64,000 nucleotides of DNA from positions 8,518,501-8,582,500 of the forward strand of contig BSYO01000013.1 of NCBI GenBank assembly GCA_033239525.1. The letters run 5' to 3'. This DNA is from Nepenthes gracilis (taxonomy: Eukaryota > Streptophyta > Magnoliopsida > Caryophyllales > Nepenthaceae). Shown one piece after another: positions 24,501 to 38,000 of this stretch. Under the pieces are notes generated by a model, which saw nothing but the letters and a program-made list of their open reading frames with translations, did not search any database and was not told the DNA's origin. Within the stretch, counting starts at the first letter, position 1, and every line of letters begins with the position of its first letter. The translations under genes were made by a program, and so were the position numbers.

Positions 24501-27500
24501 GATTGAGTAATGGATAACCCATTCTGGTTCAGAAAATACAAGTACCCTAATATTGATCTCCAAATCAATGTCTTTGGACATTCTCCAACTTTGTTTGTAT
24601 GGGGAGCAGCCTCCATTCAGACTCTTCCATATGTGTGTCAAACAAGAAAAAAAAAAAAAAAAGAGTTCAAGTGCATGAGGATCCCAAATCACAGGTCTAA
24701 GAGTTAGACACTTGCAACCAAACATCTACATGCCAATCAAATACAGAAGTCTCAGCTATTTTCGAATCACTAAGAAACCAAATGTGTTTAAATGACATCT
24801 GAAGGAATTAAAAAGAGACTGGCCATTACTCTTTAGACATAAGTTAAAAAGTTCAGCAGGCTGTAGAGACACTAGTGGCTGCTCAACACAACTTCAGCAG
24901 CAGCATTTATATAGGCCATAGACTCATAATTGAGAGGATGCAACAATTAGACAGGAGATCTATACACGGAAGTCTCCAACTGAATGGATAAAATTAGGTG
25001 CAAATTGCAAAAAATTTCACATAATTATATGCAGTCTAGATGGCAAAAACCCAATACTAGAGCTCTTGTGGCTTACAATGGAGTTTCTATTGCTAGAAGA
25101 CAGAAGACATGGCAAGAGATATACAATAATATCATAATGTGCTTCTAAATTGTGCTTAGGTTCCTGACATGGATATGCAGGTTACGAAGCAAGGATCATA
25201 AGCTAAAGAAGAACTAAGCCAAGGATGTATGCCGGCAACAGATGATGAAGTTTGGAACATTTCATCTTCTAGAAAGGCTCCAGGTCTTAAGGTCTAATCA
25301 ATATTCAGATTTTTTTTTTAACTTTTTTCTCCAAAAGCTTTCCAGGGATTGTGGAGCCAAACATCTTCAGGACTGTGAAACAGTTCTTAGGTAACAGTAT
25401 CTCCTTAATAACATAAATGCTACTATCACTAGTTCACTACCCATTTTGTTGTGGTGTGATAGGAGCAAAGAACTCATGTCAAATTCCTTCCTCACCACAA
25501 AAATTGTCAAAGTTAGTATTTTCAAATTCCTTTCCGTGATCAATACGTATTCTCACAATAGATGATCCTTTTTCGTTTTGGAGTTTCTTGCATAGAATCT
25601 TCACGTGATCAAAGGTGTCGGATTTTTCACAAATGAGGTCGATCCATGAGTATCTAGAAAAATTATCTACAATCACAAGAATATATTTTTTACCCCCTAG
25701 GCTCTCGATTCTAGAAGGTCCCATAAGATCCATATGGATTAGCTCAAGGGGACGAGACGTTAGAATGTTGCCAAAAGAGGGATAGCTAGTTCTAGTTTGT
25801 TTACCGAGTTGACAAGGGCCACACATGTGGTGTTTGACATTAGATAATTTTGGAAGGCCCTCTACTATCAGCTTTTGTCAGTGACGTACCTTCTCTTCAT
25901 AGAGGAGATGAAAGTTTTATAATGCCTGTTACTGTAGGTTCAACGATTTCTCAGCCTTGGCTTGTCTGATTACAACTAACAAACAGAAGTCTAGTGTACA
26001 TTTGAAGGTGTTAATCAAGCTGAAAAGAATAGGTTCTTAATATGTAGGGGGTATATTGAGAAGCAGGTGCCTATCAAATACCTAGAAGTTCCCTTTGTAT
26101 CCAAAACTGAGGATTCCTGACTGCAGCCCCCGTATTGATAGAACTAGCTAGGATGAGTTTGGGAATTCAAAACTTGCACACTTTGCAGCAGGTTGAAAAG
26201 TCACTCCTAAATATGATTCTTATTGTTATTCAAAATTCATCCTGACAGATAAAGGGCTCAGTATTATTGGGAGGTATTGCAGGGATAACTTCCAGTGGCA
26301 TAATGACGTGAATACAATGAAATACCCAGTGGTTTGGCAAAATATAGATTTTACTCATCAAAAAGGTTGTTTGAAATGTTTATTTACATGTGCATAGACC
26401 AAGCAATGAGATTCTCTATCAAGAAGGCTTGCAATATGATGACACTGGTCCACAAATTTTTTTTAAAAAAGATCCTCATCAAAAAGGTGGTTTGAAATGC
26501 TTGCTTACATGGGATAGAGCAAGCAGTGAGATTCTCTATCAAGAATGCTCGCAATATGATGACACTGGTTCACAATTTTTTTAAAAAAATAATAAGTGAT
26601 TACAATCTATTGTTACAAGCCAAGGCATAAAAATTGATTGCAACCACTTTTTTCGCGATATCATCACCAAAAGAGAAGCTAACAGACAAGGATAAACTTC
26701 CCATTGACAGCAAGCGTAACAAGACCACACATTGTAGGAGGATATTCCCGTAACAGTGGATTGGGGAGAGGAGAATCAATTCAAATACAGAGTGAACAAT
26801 AAAATCTTTCAGAGCAGTGTGTAGAATCTCAAAGGAAACCAGCTAGATAAACATTCTTGATGGTTCACTTGAGAAAAAAAACCATTCACGTATTGCTAAA
26901 TGCATATTGGAAGCCTGTTCAAACAGTGTCCCTTTTTCAATTAAAGTATGACACCACTTGCTTTTATCTGTTCTTGCTTTCCAAAATTTTTTTAAAGAGC
27001 AAATCTAGAAGATTAGAACCAACTGATATCTAAATTACCTTTAATATCAGGTGCAACAATCACCACATTGGGTTTTGAAGATGCTGGGATTCTCAATTTA
27101 TAGCCAGAAGGCTTTGGCTGATGGTCTTGGCCATCTTTAGGATTGAGATCCCGCAGCAGTGCCACATGGTCGAAGTATTCATCTGACAACATGGACACAG
27201 AACTGAAGCTGTCTGAACTGGAGCATGGTGACAGAGGACGGGCAAGATCTAGCAGCTCCAAGTAATCACCAGTTTCAAGGCAGTGACTAGTATGCAGGTT
27301 TTTCCCAGAAGAAACTGGCTTGGCTTCTTCATGTCCTGCATTCACCTACATAATGTGGTGGCAGTAAATATACATGGAGCAACGTATGCATAGATGAATA
27401 ATATCTGGGACCTGAATATAAATTTGACTTATCCACATTTCACTTACGTAAATTCTGCACACATTTCTCTTTACATTTAGAATTTTCTTTATAATATAAT

Positions 27501-28967
27501 ATGTCAACATAAATATCAGTAAAACTAGATATAAAGAGATCTTGTAGATGTTCAATTTAACGTCAAATAGAATCTAAGCTAAACACAAAAGAGCTCCAGC
27601 AAGATAATTTGATAAAGCTACTACTGAAACATAGAATATAGTATCTAGTCAGCACCCATGATTTAAGAACAGAATTCTGGAGAAACCAACCTGGGACACG
27701 GTCATGGAACCCTTTCCAGAGAGCTTATCATTATCCAGAGCTGATGAACTGCTGTTTTGACCTCTAACTCTCTCAACTGCCCGACTGTTCTGCCTTTTCT
27801 GGTTTTCATCTTCTCCGTTACAAAGGAAGACACGACAAAGTGAACTAGGTGCCTGTATAATAACCAATCAAATGGTCAATAACCCAGATGATAGGTGACT
27901 GGTCAAAATTAAAAATAAGGAGATCATGGCAGCAAAACTGATGTCATGGTGGAAGGTTCAAGGAAATACCTTTGGCATGCTTGAATCCTTTTGAACTGTC
28001 CAGTATTCTTGCATCACCCAGTTAGTTTTACGGCAGTTGGAAGATTCGCCTTCATAAAATTCGAGAGTAATTCTCCAGCCAGTGATTGCAGAGTTGGTAT
28101 ATATTTGGCAGGCCTCCCCTCTTGCCTTCCAGAATCCACTTTTCATTTTCTTTTCATTGTCGGAATGAACCAAGTACCAGATGCGATCTGCAGACATTAA
28201 CTATCACCATAAGCAATAGGGATGGTGTAGAAGTGAAAATCCCATTTTATTTAACACAATAATCTTCAAAGGGCATACAGAATTTTGCAATGTTGGACAA
28301 AAGAAGTTATGCTGTCACTATGGAAAGCTGCAATTCAGAGAATTCTAAATATATGAGGATAATTCTGATGATAACAATGTTGGAGAGAATGACAACGGTG
28401 AAGAGATGACAACGATCATAATACCAGTTCATCACCATACAAAAACTGTTCCTATGTGTTAGTCCTCTTGTGTATTAACATATTCCGTGACCGCATGGGA
28501 GCGTTTGATATCTGCGATATCATTCTTACCTGGAAGATCTTCATCAGCTTCATGCCCGAAGGCCATTATCGTTACATCCTCAGTGTTCCCGCCTCTGCGT
28601 CGCCCATTCTACACCTTCCCAAGATTGACACCCAAGGCGCCACATGGGCGCATTTTCTAGAACCGGGCACTCATCGAGCGCCCGAGGCATCACATGGGTG
28701 CATTTTCTAGAACCGGGCACTCGATAAGCGCCCGAGGTGCCCACCCAGGCGCATTTTCTAGAACTGGGCGCTCGATGACCATCTGAGGCACCACCTAGGC
28801 TTTTTTCTAGAACCAGGGCGCTCGTGGAGTACCCGATCCACGCTCGAGCGTCAAGGCACGAAATCACCCGAACCCTAGCTTGCGCCCACCACACGCTCGA
28901 GCGGCGCTCAAGTGGCGCGGCTTTTTTGTTCCTAACGGTTCTTTTATTTTTCAAACCATTTGGGCTC

Positions 28968-29004
<37 letters not shown>

Positions 29005-32000
29005 CCTTTCTTCCTCATCTCCTAGGGTTTTTGGAAAAAGAAAATTGAGACACAAAAAGGCTAATTTCTTTACCTTGAGAAAAGATTTTGTGTCCACCGG
29101 AGAAAGCTTCACCGTTTATATGTGCTAGTTTGCCTAAGCATTCTTTTCCTCTTACACTATTCGATTATACCTTCTTCCTCGCCTGCAATCCCTCGTGAGT
29201 GATGTAGGAGGTGTGGAAACTGAGCTCCAACAGTTCGTGTGGAAAGATTGATGTAAAGACCAGAAGGCGTCCGGTTTCGTTGCCATGGGCAAATCTAAGC
29301 AGTTCATTGGTAGAGATCACGAGACGAAAGTAAGTTGGCTAGGTTAAAGCGTCATTACCACCCGATCTGTAAATTGATTTTCATAGTGCATATTTTCCCT
29401 GGCCGTTGAAACCTGGAGGGTTTTTCTCAATAGCCGCGATTATCGAGTTTTTCCTTCTACACAAAAAATTGTCCTTTCTTATTATTTATAATTGCTTTAA
29501 TTTTTATGATGTGAAATATTCAAATCATCTAAATCTAAATATTAATTACATATATTAAATAGTTATATTTGTACTACTTCCGAAAAATTATCAAATGGTC
29601 GAAACTTTTGTGTGTTTTGGGACGTACAGTTCCTTTCAAGTGGTATTAGAGACTCACCCCGATCCGCGACCCCGATCTAAATGCATACCAATCAATCGTT
29701 ATCCATCCCTTCCTATTTTGATAGAAGCAATTATGCGTACTAGAAAGTACATATAAGAGCGTTTCTAAAATCAATGGATAAGCAAGTCTGGGTTAATACC
29801 CAAATTGGTGGACTCCACCCACAAGCACTATTGGTGATAAACCAAAAGTATTATCTTTGTGGACTAAAGAGGAACTTGATACATGTAATTGGAATAATAA
29901 GGGATTACACGCTATCTATATGACCGTTTCCCCGGAAGAATTCAAACGTGTTTCTATGTGTGAGACATTGAAAGAGGCTTTGGACATTCTTGAAATTACC
30001 CACGAAGGAACTAAACTTGTTAAAAACTCTAAATTACAGATGCTCACAACTAAGTTTGAAGAAATTTGGATAAAAAATGACGAGACATTTAATGAATTTT
30101 ATACGAAATTGAATGACATTGTTAATTCAACCTTCAATTTAGGAAAATGGATTCCTGAAAGCAGAATTGTCTGAAAAGTCTACTAATCTTTGCCTGAACA
30201 TTTTAGACCAAAGGTTACTGGTATTGAAGAGAGTAAATACCTTGACACATTAGAAATTGAAGAACTTGTTGGGTTCCTTCAAACATATGAACACATTCTT
30301 CCTCAATCAAAAAGAAACAAATCAATTGCTCTAAAAACTGTAAATGAAGAAAGAAATTATCATTCGGATGAAAAGTCATGTAGTGATGAAGATTTTGCTA
30401 TGTTTGTCAAAAATTTCAAAAAAATTCTTCAAAAATAAGAACAATAAACGAACCTCTAAAAGTAATGACCTGACTCATAACTCGACTAAGAAAGAAAAAA
30501 AAGGAAACCAAAGACTTCAAAAGCATGAAACTGCAAGGAATCCAATGTTATGAATGCCACGGTTTCAATTATATCCGGACCAAATGCCCTAATTTTAAGC
30601 CTCAAAAAGGAAAAGCTTTAAATGTGTCTCTAACGGATGATGAAGATAATAAAAATCACGATAAAAAATCGTCAGAAGATGACGAAGTAAATTATATGGC
30701 CTTCATGATTTCCATTATAAATGGTGATGAAACTACTAGTTCAAAATTAGAACAATTGGATTTTTCCTGTGAGGAATCAGATGGTGAATTTGATAGCCGG
30801 CAAGAGGCTTACGACAAATTGTTTCGAGAGTGCTTAAAAGCCAAGAAGCTCAATAAATCCCTAAATGGGAAATTAATCGAGATAGAAAAGGACAAAGTAG
30901 AACTCACAACAAAATTGGAATGATTCACTGCTGAATATCACAAACTGGAAATGGCAAATGAATCTTTACATACTAAGATAAAATCCTTGGAATCAAAACT
31001 TGAAAATGCTAAAAATGATATTACGAAATTCTCAAGCGGAACTCAAAAGTTCGATCACATGTTGGGATTGGGGAAGCTTGCAGGAAATAAAAAGGGCTTG
31101 GGCTATATTGAGAACGCATCTAAACTTAGTAAACATTCAAAACCTATTTTTGTTCAAGTTACAAAACCTTCCCACAAAAATTTGAGTACCCCGAAAATTT
31201 CAAAAACCATGCCAAGTGCTGAGAATCAAACTGGGTCTAAATCCATGCCTAAACCCAAGAATAAAACAGTTATAAATCAACCCACAAGATCCTTACAAAC
31301 ACTTGGATATAATACTTATTTTCGACAAGAATACAGAAAATCAAATATCATCCTTAAATTTGTGCCTACATGCCACGCGTGTGGACAAATTGGCACATTT
31401 GTCCCCGTTGTCGCACAATGAATCTGCTGTATAATCAAAGACAATGGACAAAAATGAAAAACTTGGTTAATCATATTCAACAGTTAAATAACCAAGTCAA
31501 AAGATTAAATCGAAAGGTTAATTTGGGAGTAAAAATATGGGTAACGAAGAACGTTCTAAAACAAATCCCAAAAATTTATCCCTATAAAGTTGCACATATT
31601 GCCCTAAAAGCTCAAAATCATTCACTGTGGTATCTAGACAATGGATGCTCCAGACACGTGTGGCAATAAAGCCATGTTTTCCTCTTTGGTTGACCATCCT
31701 GATGGGACAATCGTACTTGGTGATGGAGCGAAAGCTCCTATCCTTGGAAAAGGGTTGATTAATATTTCTGGGCTTTCAAAACCGTGAGATGTCCTATATC
31801 TATCCGGTCTTAAATCGAATCTCTTGAGTATTAGCCAACTATGTGATGAGAACTTTGAAGTAAGATTCTTTCAAGAAAAATGTTGTATTTATGAAACCAA
31901 GGGTTCTATTGTGCTGGAAGGCAGGATAGCCCCCGATAATCTCTACAGGATAGAGCCTGGTCCAATCTTAGAATGTCACCCCGCTAAAGTTGACTATGTT

Positions 32001-35000
32001 GAATTGTGACATCAATGGCTTGGCCATTTGAACTTTAAAAATTTGGTCAAAATATCTAAGAAAAACTGTGTTGAGGGCTTTCCAAAATTATCTAATGTCA
32101 AACACCACGTGTGTAGCCCTTGTCAACTCGGTAAACAAACTAGAACTAGCCATCCCTCTTATGGCGACATTCTAACCTCTCGTCCCCTTGAGCTAATCCA
32201 TATGGATCTTATGGGACCTTCTAGAATCGAGAGCCTAGGGGGTAAAAAATATATTCTTGTGATTGTAGATGATTTTTCTAGATACTCATGGATCGACCTC
32301 ATTTGTGAAAAATCCGACACCTTTGATCACGTGAAGATTCTATGCAAGAAACTCCAAAACAAAAAAGGATCATCTATTGTGAGAATACGTATTGATCACG
32401 GAAAGGAATTTGAAAATACTAACTTTGACAATTTTCGTGGTGAGGAAGGAATTTGACATGAGTTCTCTGCTCGTATCACACCACAACAAAATGGGATTGT
32501 AGAATGAAAAAAATCATGTCATTCAAGAAATGGCGAGAACCATGATGGAAAGCAAAAATGTTGCTGTGCACTTTTGGGGGAAGCCGTTAGCATGGCCTAT
32601 CACATAATCACCGGGTATACCTAAGATCCGAAATGGATATGACACCCTATGAACTCTGGAAAGGGAAGAAACCAAGCCTGAAATATTTTCACATTTTCGG
32701 AAGCAAATGCCTCATCCTACACGATAGAGAAAATCTAGGTAAGTTAGATTCTAGAAGCGATGAAGGAATGTTCTTGAGATATTCTCTTAATAGTAGAGAC
32801 TATCGTGTATACAATTTTTGTACATAGACAGTTATGGAGTCCATCAAAGTCATTGTCAATGATACTCCTAACGAGCTTCCTGACGCATGCGAGTGCCTCA
32901 TCCTACACGATAGAGAAAATCTAGGTAAGTTAGATTCTAGAAGCGATGAAGGAATGTTCTTGAGATATTCTCTTAATAGTAGAGACTATCGTGTATACAA
33001 TTTTTGTACATAGACAGTTATGGAGTCCATCAAAGTCATTGTCAATGATACTCCTAACGAGCTTCCCCGACGCATCGAGTGCCTCATCCTACACGATAGA
33101 GAAAATCTAGGTAAGTTAGATTCTAGAAGCGATGAAGGAATGTTCTTGAGATATTCTCTTAATAGTAGAGACTATCGTGTATACAATTTTTGTACATAGA
33201 CAGTTATGGAGTCCATCAACGTCATTGTCAATGATACTCCTAACGAGCTTCCCGACGTCGCGAGTGCCTCATCCTACACGATAGAGAAAATCTAGGTAAG
33301 TTAGATTCTAGAAGGCGATGAAGGAATGTTCTTGAGATATTCTCTTAATAGTAGAGACTATCGTGTATACAATTTTTGTACATAGACAGTTATGGAGTCC
33401 ATCAACGTCATTGTCAATGATACTCCTAACGAGCTTCTTGACGCATGCGAGTGCCTTAATGAAGAAGGTGATCAATTTGAGCCTTCATTTGATTCAGCCT
33501 GGGCTGATATTCCTAATGATATCCAAGTTGTCATTCCTAGTAAGGAACCTTCAGCCAGAGTCAAACTAAATTATCCAAAATATTTTATCCTTGGTGAACT
33601 AAATGAGGGTATGAGATTGCGGCATCGGGTTCGCAACCTAATTGCCTATACCTGTTATATATCTCACTTAGAATCGAAAAAGGTTGAAAAGACTCTAACT
33701 GATGAATGTTGGACAAATGCCATGTATGAGGAATTAAATCAATTTGTTAGAAATGATGTTTGGTCTTTAGTTTCCCACCCCAAACATACTAATGTCATGG
33801 AACCAAATGGATTTTTCACTTGAAATAAAACTCGTCTTGTAGCTCAAGGATACACACAAGTGGAGGGCATCGATTACAATGATACTTTTGCTCCTGTAGC
33901 TCGTCTTAAATCTATCCATATCTTGTTATCCATTGCTTGTACCATGGGCTTTAAAATTTATCAAATAGACGTTAAAAGTGCCTTCCTGAATGGTATTATT
34001 CAAGAAGAAGTCTATGTTGAGCAACCAAAGGGCTTCGGGAATCTCGCTTTCCCGGACATGTGTATAAACTCAACAAGGCTTTATACAGTCTTAAGCAAGC
34101 TCATAGATCCTGATACGAGCGTCTCACCTCGTACCTCAGTGAACATGGTTTTGTTCGAGGGAGTATCCATAAAACCCTATTTGTGAACATGAGCGGAAAG
34201 AGTATGCTGGTAGCCCAAGTTTATGTTGATGACATTATCTTTGTTACCACAGTTGACTCTCATGCTCATTTGTTTGCTGACTCCATGGCCTCGGAATTCG
34301 AAATGAGTATGGTAGGAGAACTACTATATTTTCTTGGCCTGAAAATTCGACAACTATCTCACGGTATCTTCATCTCTCAAGCCAAGTATGCCATGCACCT
34401 TTCAAAACGTTTCAATCTTAATAACTCCAAATATACTCAATCACCCATGAGCACTTTTGTGAAACTGGATTGTGATCCTATCAGAAAGACCGTCGATCGA
34501 ACTCTCTACAGGAGTATGATCGGCAGTCTCCTGTTTGATCGCTAGTAGACCTGACATTGCATTTAGTGTTGACGTCTGTGCTTGTTTTCAATCCGACCCG
34601 AAAGAATCTCATTTAAGTGCCATTAAGCGTATAATTCGATATGTCAATGGAACTTCCGAGCATGAAATTTTCTTCCCTAAAGATTCAAATTTTTCCTTGG
34701 TGGGATATTCCGATGCTGATTGGGTTGGAAATATTGAGGATCGAAAAAGTACCTCCAGTGAATGCTTATATGTCGGCTACTTGGATGAGTAAGAAACACA
34801 ATTCTATCTAATTGTCTACTGCGGAAGCTGAATACATTGCCGCAGGCAGCTGCTGCACACAATTCCTATGAATGAAACAAATGCTTCTTGATTACGGTAT
34901 TGTTCAGGATACTATGACCATTTATTGTGACAATACTAGTGCGATTAATATTTTCAAAAATCCTGTTCAACACTCACAAACTAAACATATTGACATTCGA

Positions 35001-38000
35001 CATCATTTTATTCATGAGCTCGTTAAAACTCAAGTCATCTCTATTGCTCATATTCCAACTGAAAACCAACTAGCTAATATTCTCACTAAACCCGTAAATA
35101 GTGTGCGTTTAGAATATTTGAGAACGGCCATCGGTGTTTGTGCACCTCCCGCGGAATGACATAACTTCCTTTTGTTCTAAAACAAACAAACAAACAAAAC
35201 TCCAAAAACAACAATCCCACATCAAACGCACGTTTTTCTCTCTCTCACATTGTCTTCCTCACAAAACCCTCGCGCCGCTCTCTCTCTTTGCACCGTTCGA
35301 CATTTTCCTCTGTTTCGCCCCCTTTCCATCCTGCCATCTTACAGATCGGCCTCCTCTCTTATCGCCTTGGGCCGCATTCCAAGTAATTTCTCTTCTCTCC
35401 ATAGTTTCTATTTTGTTCTTCGTTTTGCCGTTAATGGTGTTCGCTGGCGACCCCGTTGTCCGTCAACTGGTTCGCCAGCGACCAGCCTAATCATCTTTTT
35501 AGTCTCCCGGTTCTGTTTGCTAGCTTTGGTGAGCCCATGAGTCATGGGTGTACTGGGTCTCCCGCCGAAGTCTCCCCTGTTCCTGGTTTTGGTTCACCGC
35601 TATGGGTAGGCCTCCGGTGTGGCGGCGCATCTGCCTGTCGCTACGCCGGGCCGTGCCCTGTTGTCGGTTTGCTACCACGTCATCTGCCTTTGCTAGACTG
35701 ACTGGCATTATGCCAGTGATGGGCTACCAGCAGCGGCTCGTGTCTTTTGTGTACCGCGTGGGCTTGTGTTTCCTATACCAAATGTTTTTTTTGCTTGCGT
35801 CTTTTCAGATGTCGGTCCCACGGAAATCCCTTTTCAAGAAATCTTCTGGTAAGCGCTCCCATCCAAGCGACCAATTCGATCCCGATCGCTTTCTCAGTGA
35901 TGCCACTGCGTCACTGTTTTCCTCCCAGATGTCCCAGCGGCAACTGACCCTTGAGCGTGAAGTTGTCCTCACTCATCTGACCCCGCCATCTCATCATTGT
36001 TCACTGACCGACACTGAGAGCCCATCCTCACTAATTTGATTGCTCTGATTTTCCTCCTCATTCACGAATTTTACTCTAATATTCGTGATATTTCTTTCGA
36101 TGCCTTCTATACCTTCGTGAGGGGGAGTCATAGCTCGATAACCCTGGATGTGCTCGCCGCCACCTTGGGCATCCCTCGGGCTGCTCATTCTGACTATCCC
36201 TTTCAGGGTCGGGCCCTACATCAACCTAATGATGTCGCCTCCTTCCTTCACGAATCTCTCATCTCCTGGAATGGGCGTGCTTTCAAAACCAAGCTTCTTA
36301 GTCCTCAGCGTTTGGTTGTGAGCCGGATTATGTTGACAAATCTGTTTTTGATTTCTCATTTCTCCTCCATTTCCTTCGATAAAGCTCATTTTCTTTTCAC
36401 TCTTCTCAGTGGGCAGTCAATTGACCTTCTGTCCCACTTGTGCATTCACATGCTCGCCCACTTTAACCCCAAGAAGGATGACAACCTCCCGTATGGTTGC
36501 CTCATTCAACGTCTCCTTATTGCCTTAGGTGTCAGTGTGCAGAACTTCCCCACGCATCTCTTGGCTGGTTTATTACTCATTCCACTTTCGAGCAGAGTTG
36601 CTCTCACACTCGTCGGCCTTCCCCCTCCTCCGATGATTTTCTAGATGATTCTCGTTCCGCGGCTCCCTCCTCTCCGGGCACAGCCGGGCCATCTGCTCTA
36701 GGCCCCTCGCATCTCTCCTGCTCTGTTACTTCTACCTCATCCCGTACTCTGGGCCTTCTCTCTCACATCTCTCAGCAGCTGGCCCACCTGTCCACCTCCC
36801 ATGAGCAGTTGGCGTCCCAACTTTAGCACATGGCAGAGACTTAGGCTCATTTTTGGTCTGAGGTCATCGAGCGTCTTGACTCTTGGCTTCCTACACGAGA
36901 GGATCGGTTCTTTTTTCCAACGGCGGCGGCTCCTCGTTCCTCTTCTTCTCGGAGGTCCCCTCGACAATCTCTCTAAGCGACGCCCTTTCGTCATTCATGA
37001 CAAAAAGGGGGAGTAGTCTTGTGAGGGGGAGTTTCTTTCTATTAGGGGGAGTTTCTTTTTCTTCTTGAGAGGGGGAGATGTCTTCGATTTTCTTATATGT
37101 TCCATTCACTTATATGTTCCATTTACTTCTATGTTTATAGTTGTTTTTGTTATTGCTGTTTTTGAGTACTGCTGGTTCCTTAGTCGCTGCTGTCACATGT
37201 ATTTGCACATATTCTGCTTCATTTCTATACTAACCATGGTTGCAGGCACAACAACTTTCTTTTGTCCCACAGAAGTTCAGCATTGTCTTAGATTCTTTAT
37301 TGCGTTATGTTATGTATCAATTGTATCTTGGCGTCTATTTTGATGTACACGAATTCTATCTCGGTTGTATCTGAACCCATACTTATCATGTATTTTCGTT
37401 TCTTATTTTTTATGGAATTTTGTCATGGAATTGCTAAAGGGGGAGATTGTTAGTCCTATTATGTATTGGCATATTCCGTGACTACGTAGGAGCGTTCGAT
37501 ATCTGTGACATCATTCTTGCCTGGAAAATCTTCATTAGCTTCATGCCTGAAAGCCGTCATCGTCATATCCTCAGCGTTCCCGCCTCCGTGTTGCCCGTTC
37601 CACACCTCCCCAGGATTGGCGCCTCACATGGGAGCATTTTGCAGAACCGAGCGCCCGAGGCACCCACCCAGGCACATTTTCCAAAACTGGGTGCTTGATG
37701 ACTGCCCAAGACACCACCTAGGCATTTTTTCTAGAGCCGGGGTGCTCATGGAGCGCCTGATCTTGCTCGAGTGCCAGGGCACGAAATCACCCGAACCCTA
37801 GCCTACGCCTACCGCGTGCTCGAGCGGAGCTCGAGTAGCGCGGCCTTTTTGTTCCTAACAGCTCTTTTATTTTTCAAACCATTTGGGCTCCTTTATATAT
37901 ATATATATATATATATATATGAGCCTTTTCTCATCTCCTAGGGTTTTTGGAAAAAGAAAATTGAGACACAGAAAGGCTGATTTCATTACCTTGAGCAAAG

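Noticed and set aside
28580..29128. Genes at 28580-28954 (minus) and 28880-29128 (plus)
   Set aside because: They lie in the Sirevirus LTR across CpG-rich repeats and the (TA)n tract; equivalent frames are not kept in the right LTR.
32708..33451. CRISPR-like array
   Set aside because: The 186-bp units are contiguous coding repeats without spacers, inside retrotransposon pol in a plant genome.
35809..37016. Envelope gene of a plant retrovirus
   Set aside because: Position fits the env-like slot, but no signal peptide, cleavage site or transmembrane anchor is visible; the similarity is to a plant transposon-protein domain.
36737..37109. Minus-strand frames 36737-36994 and 36891-37109
   Set aside because: Shadows of the ORF3 C-terminal region and polypurine tracts.
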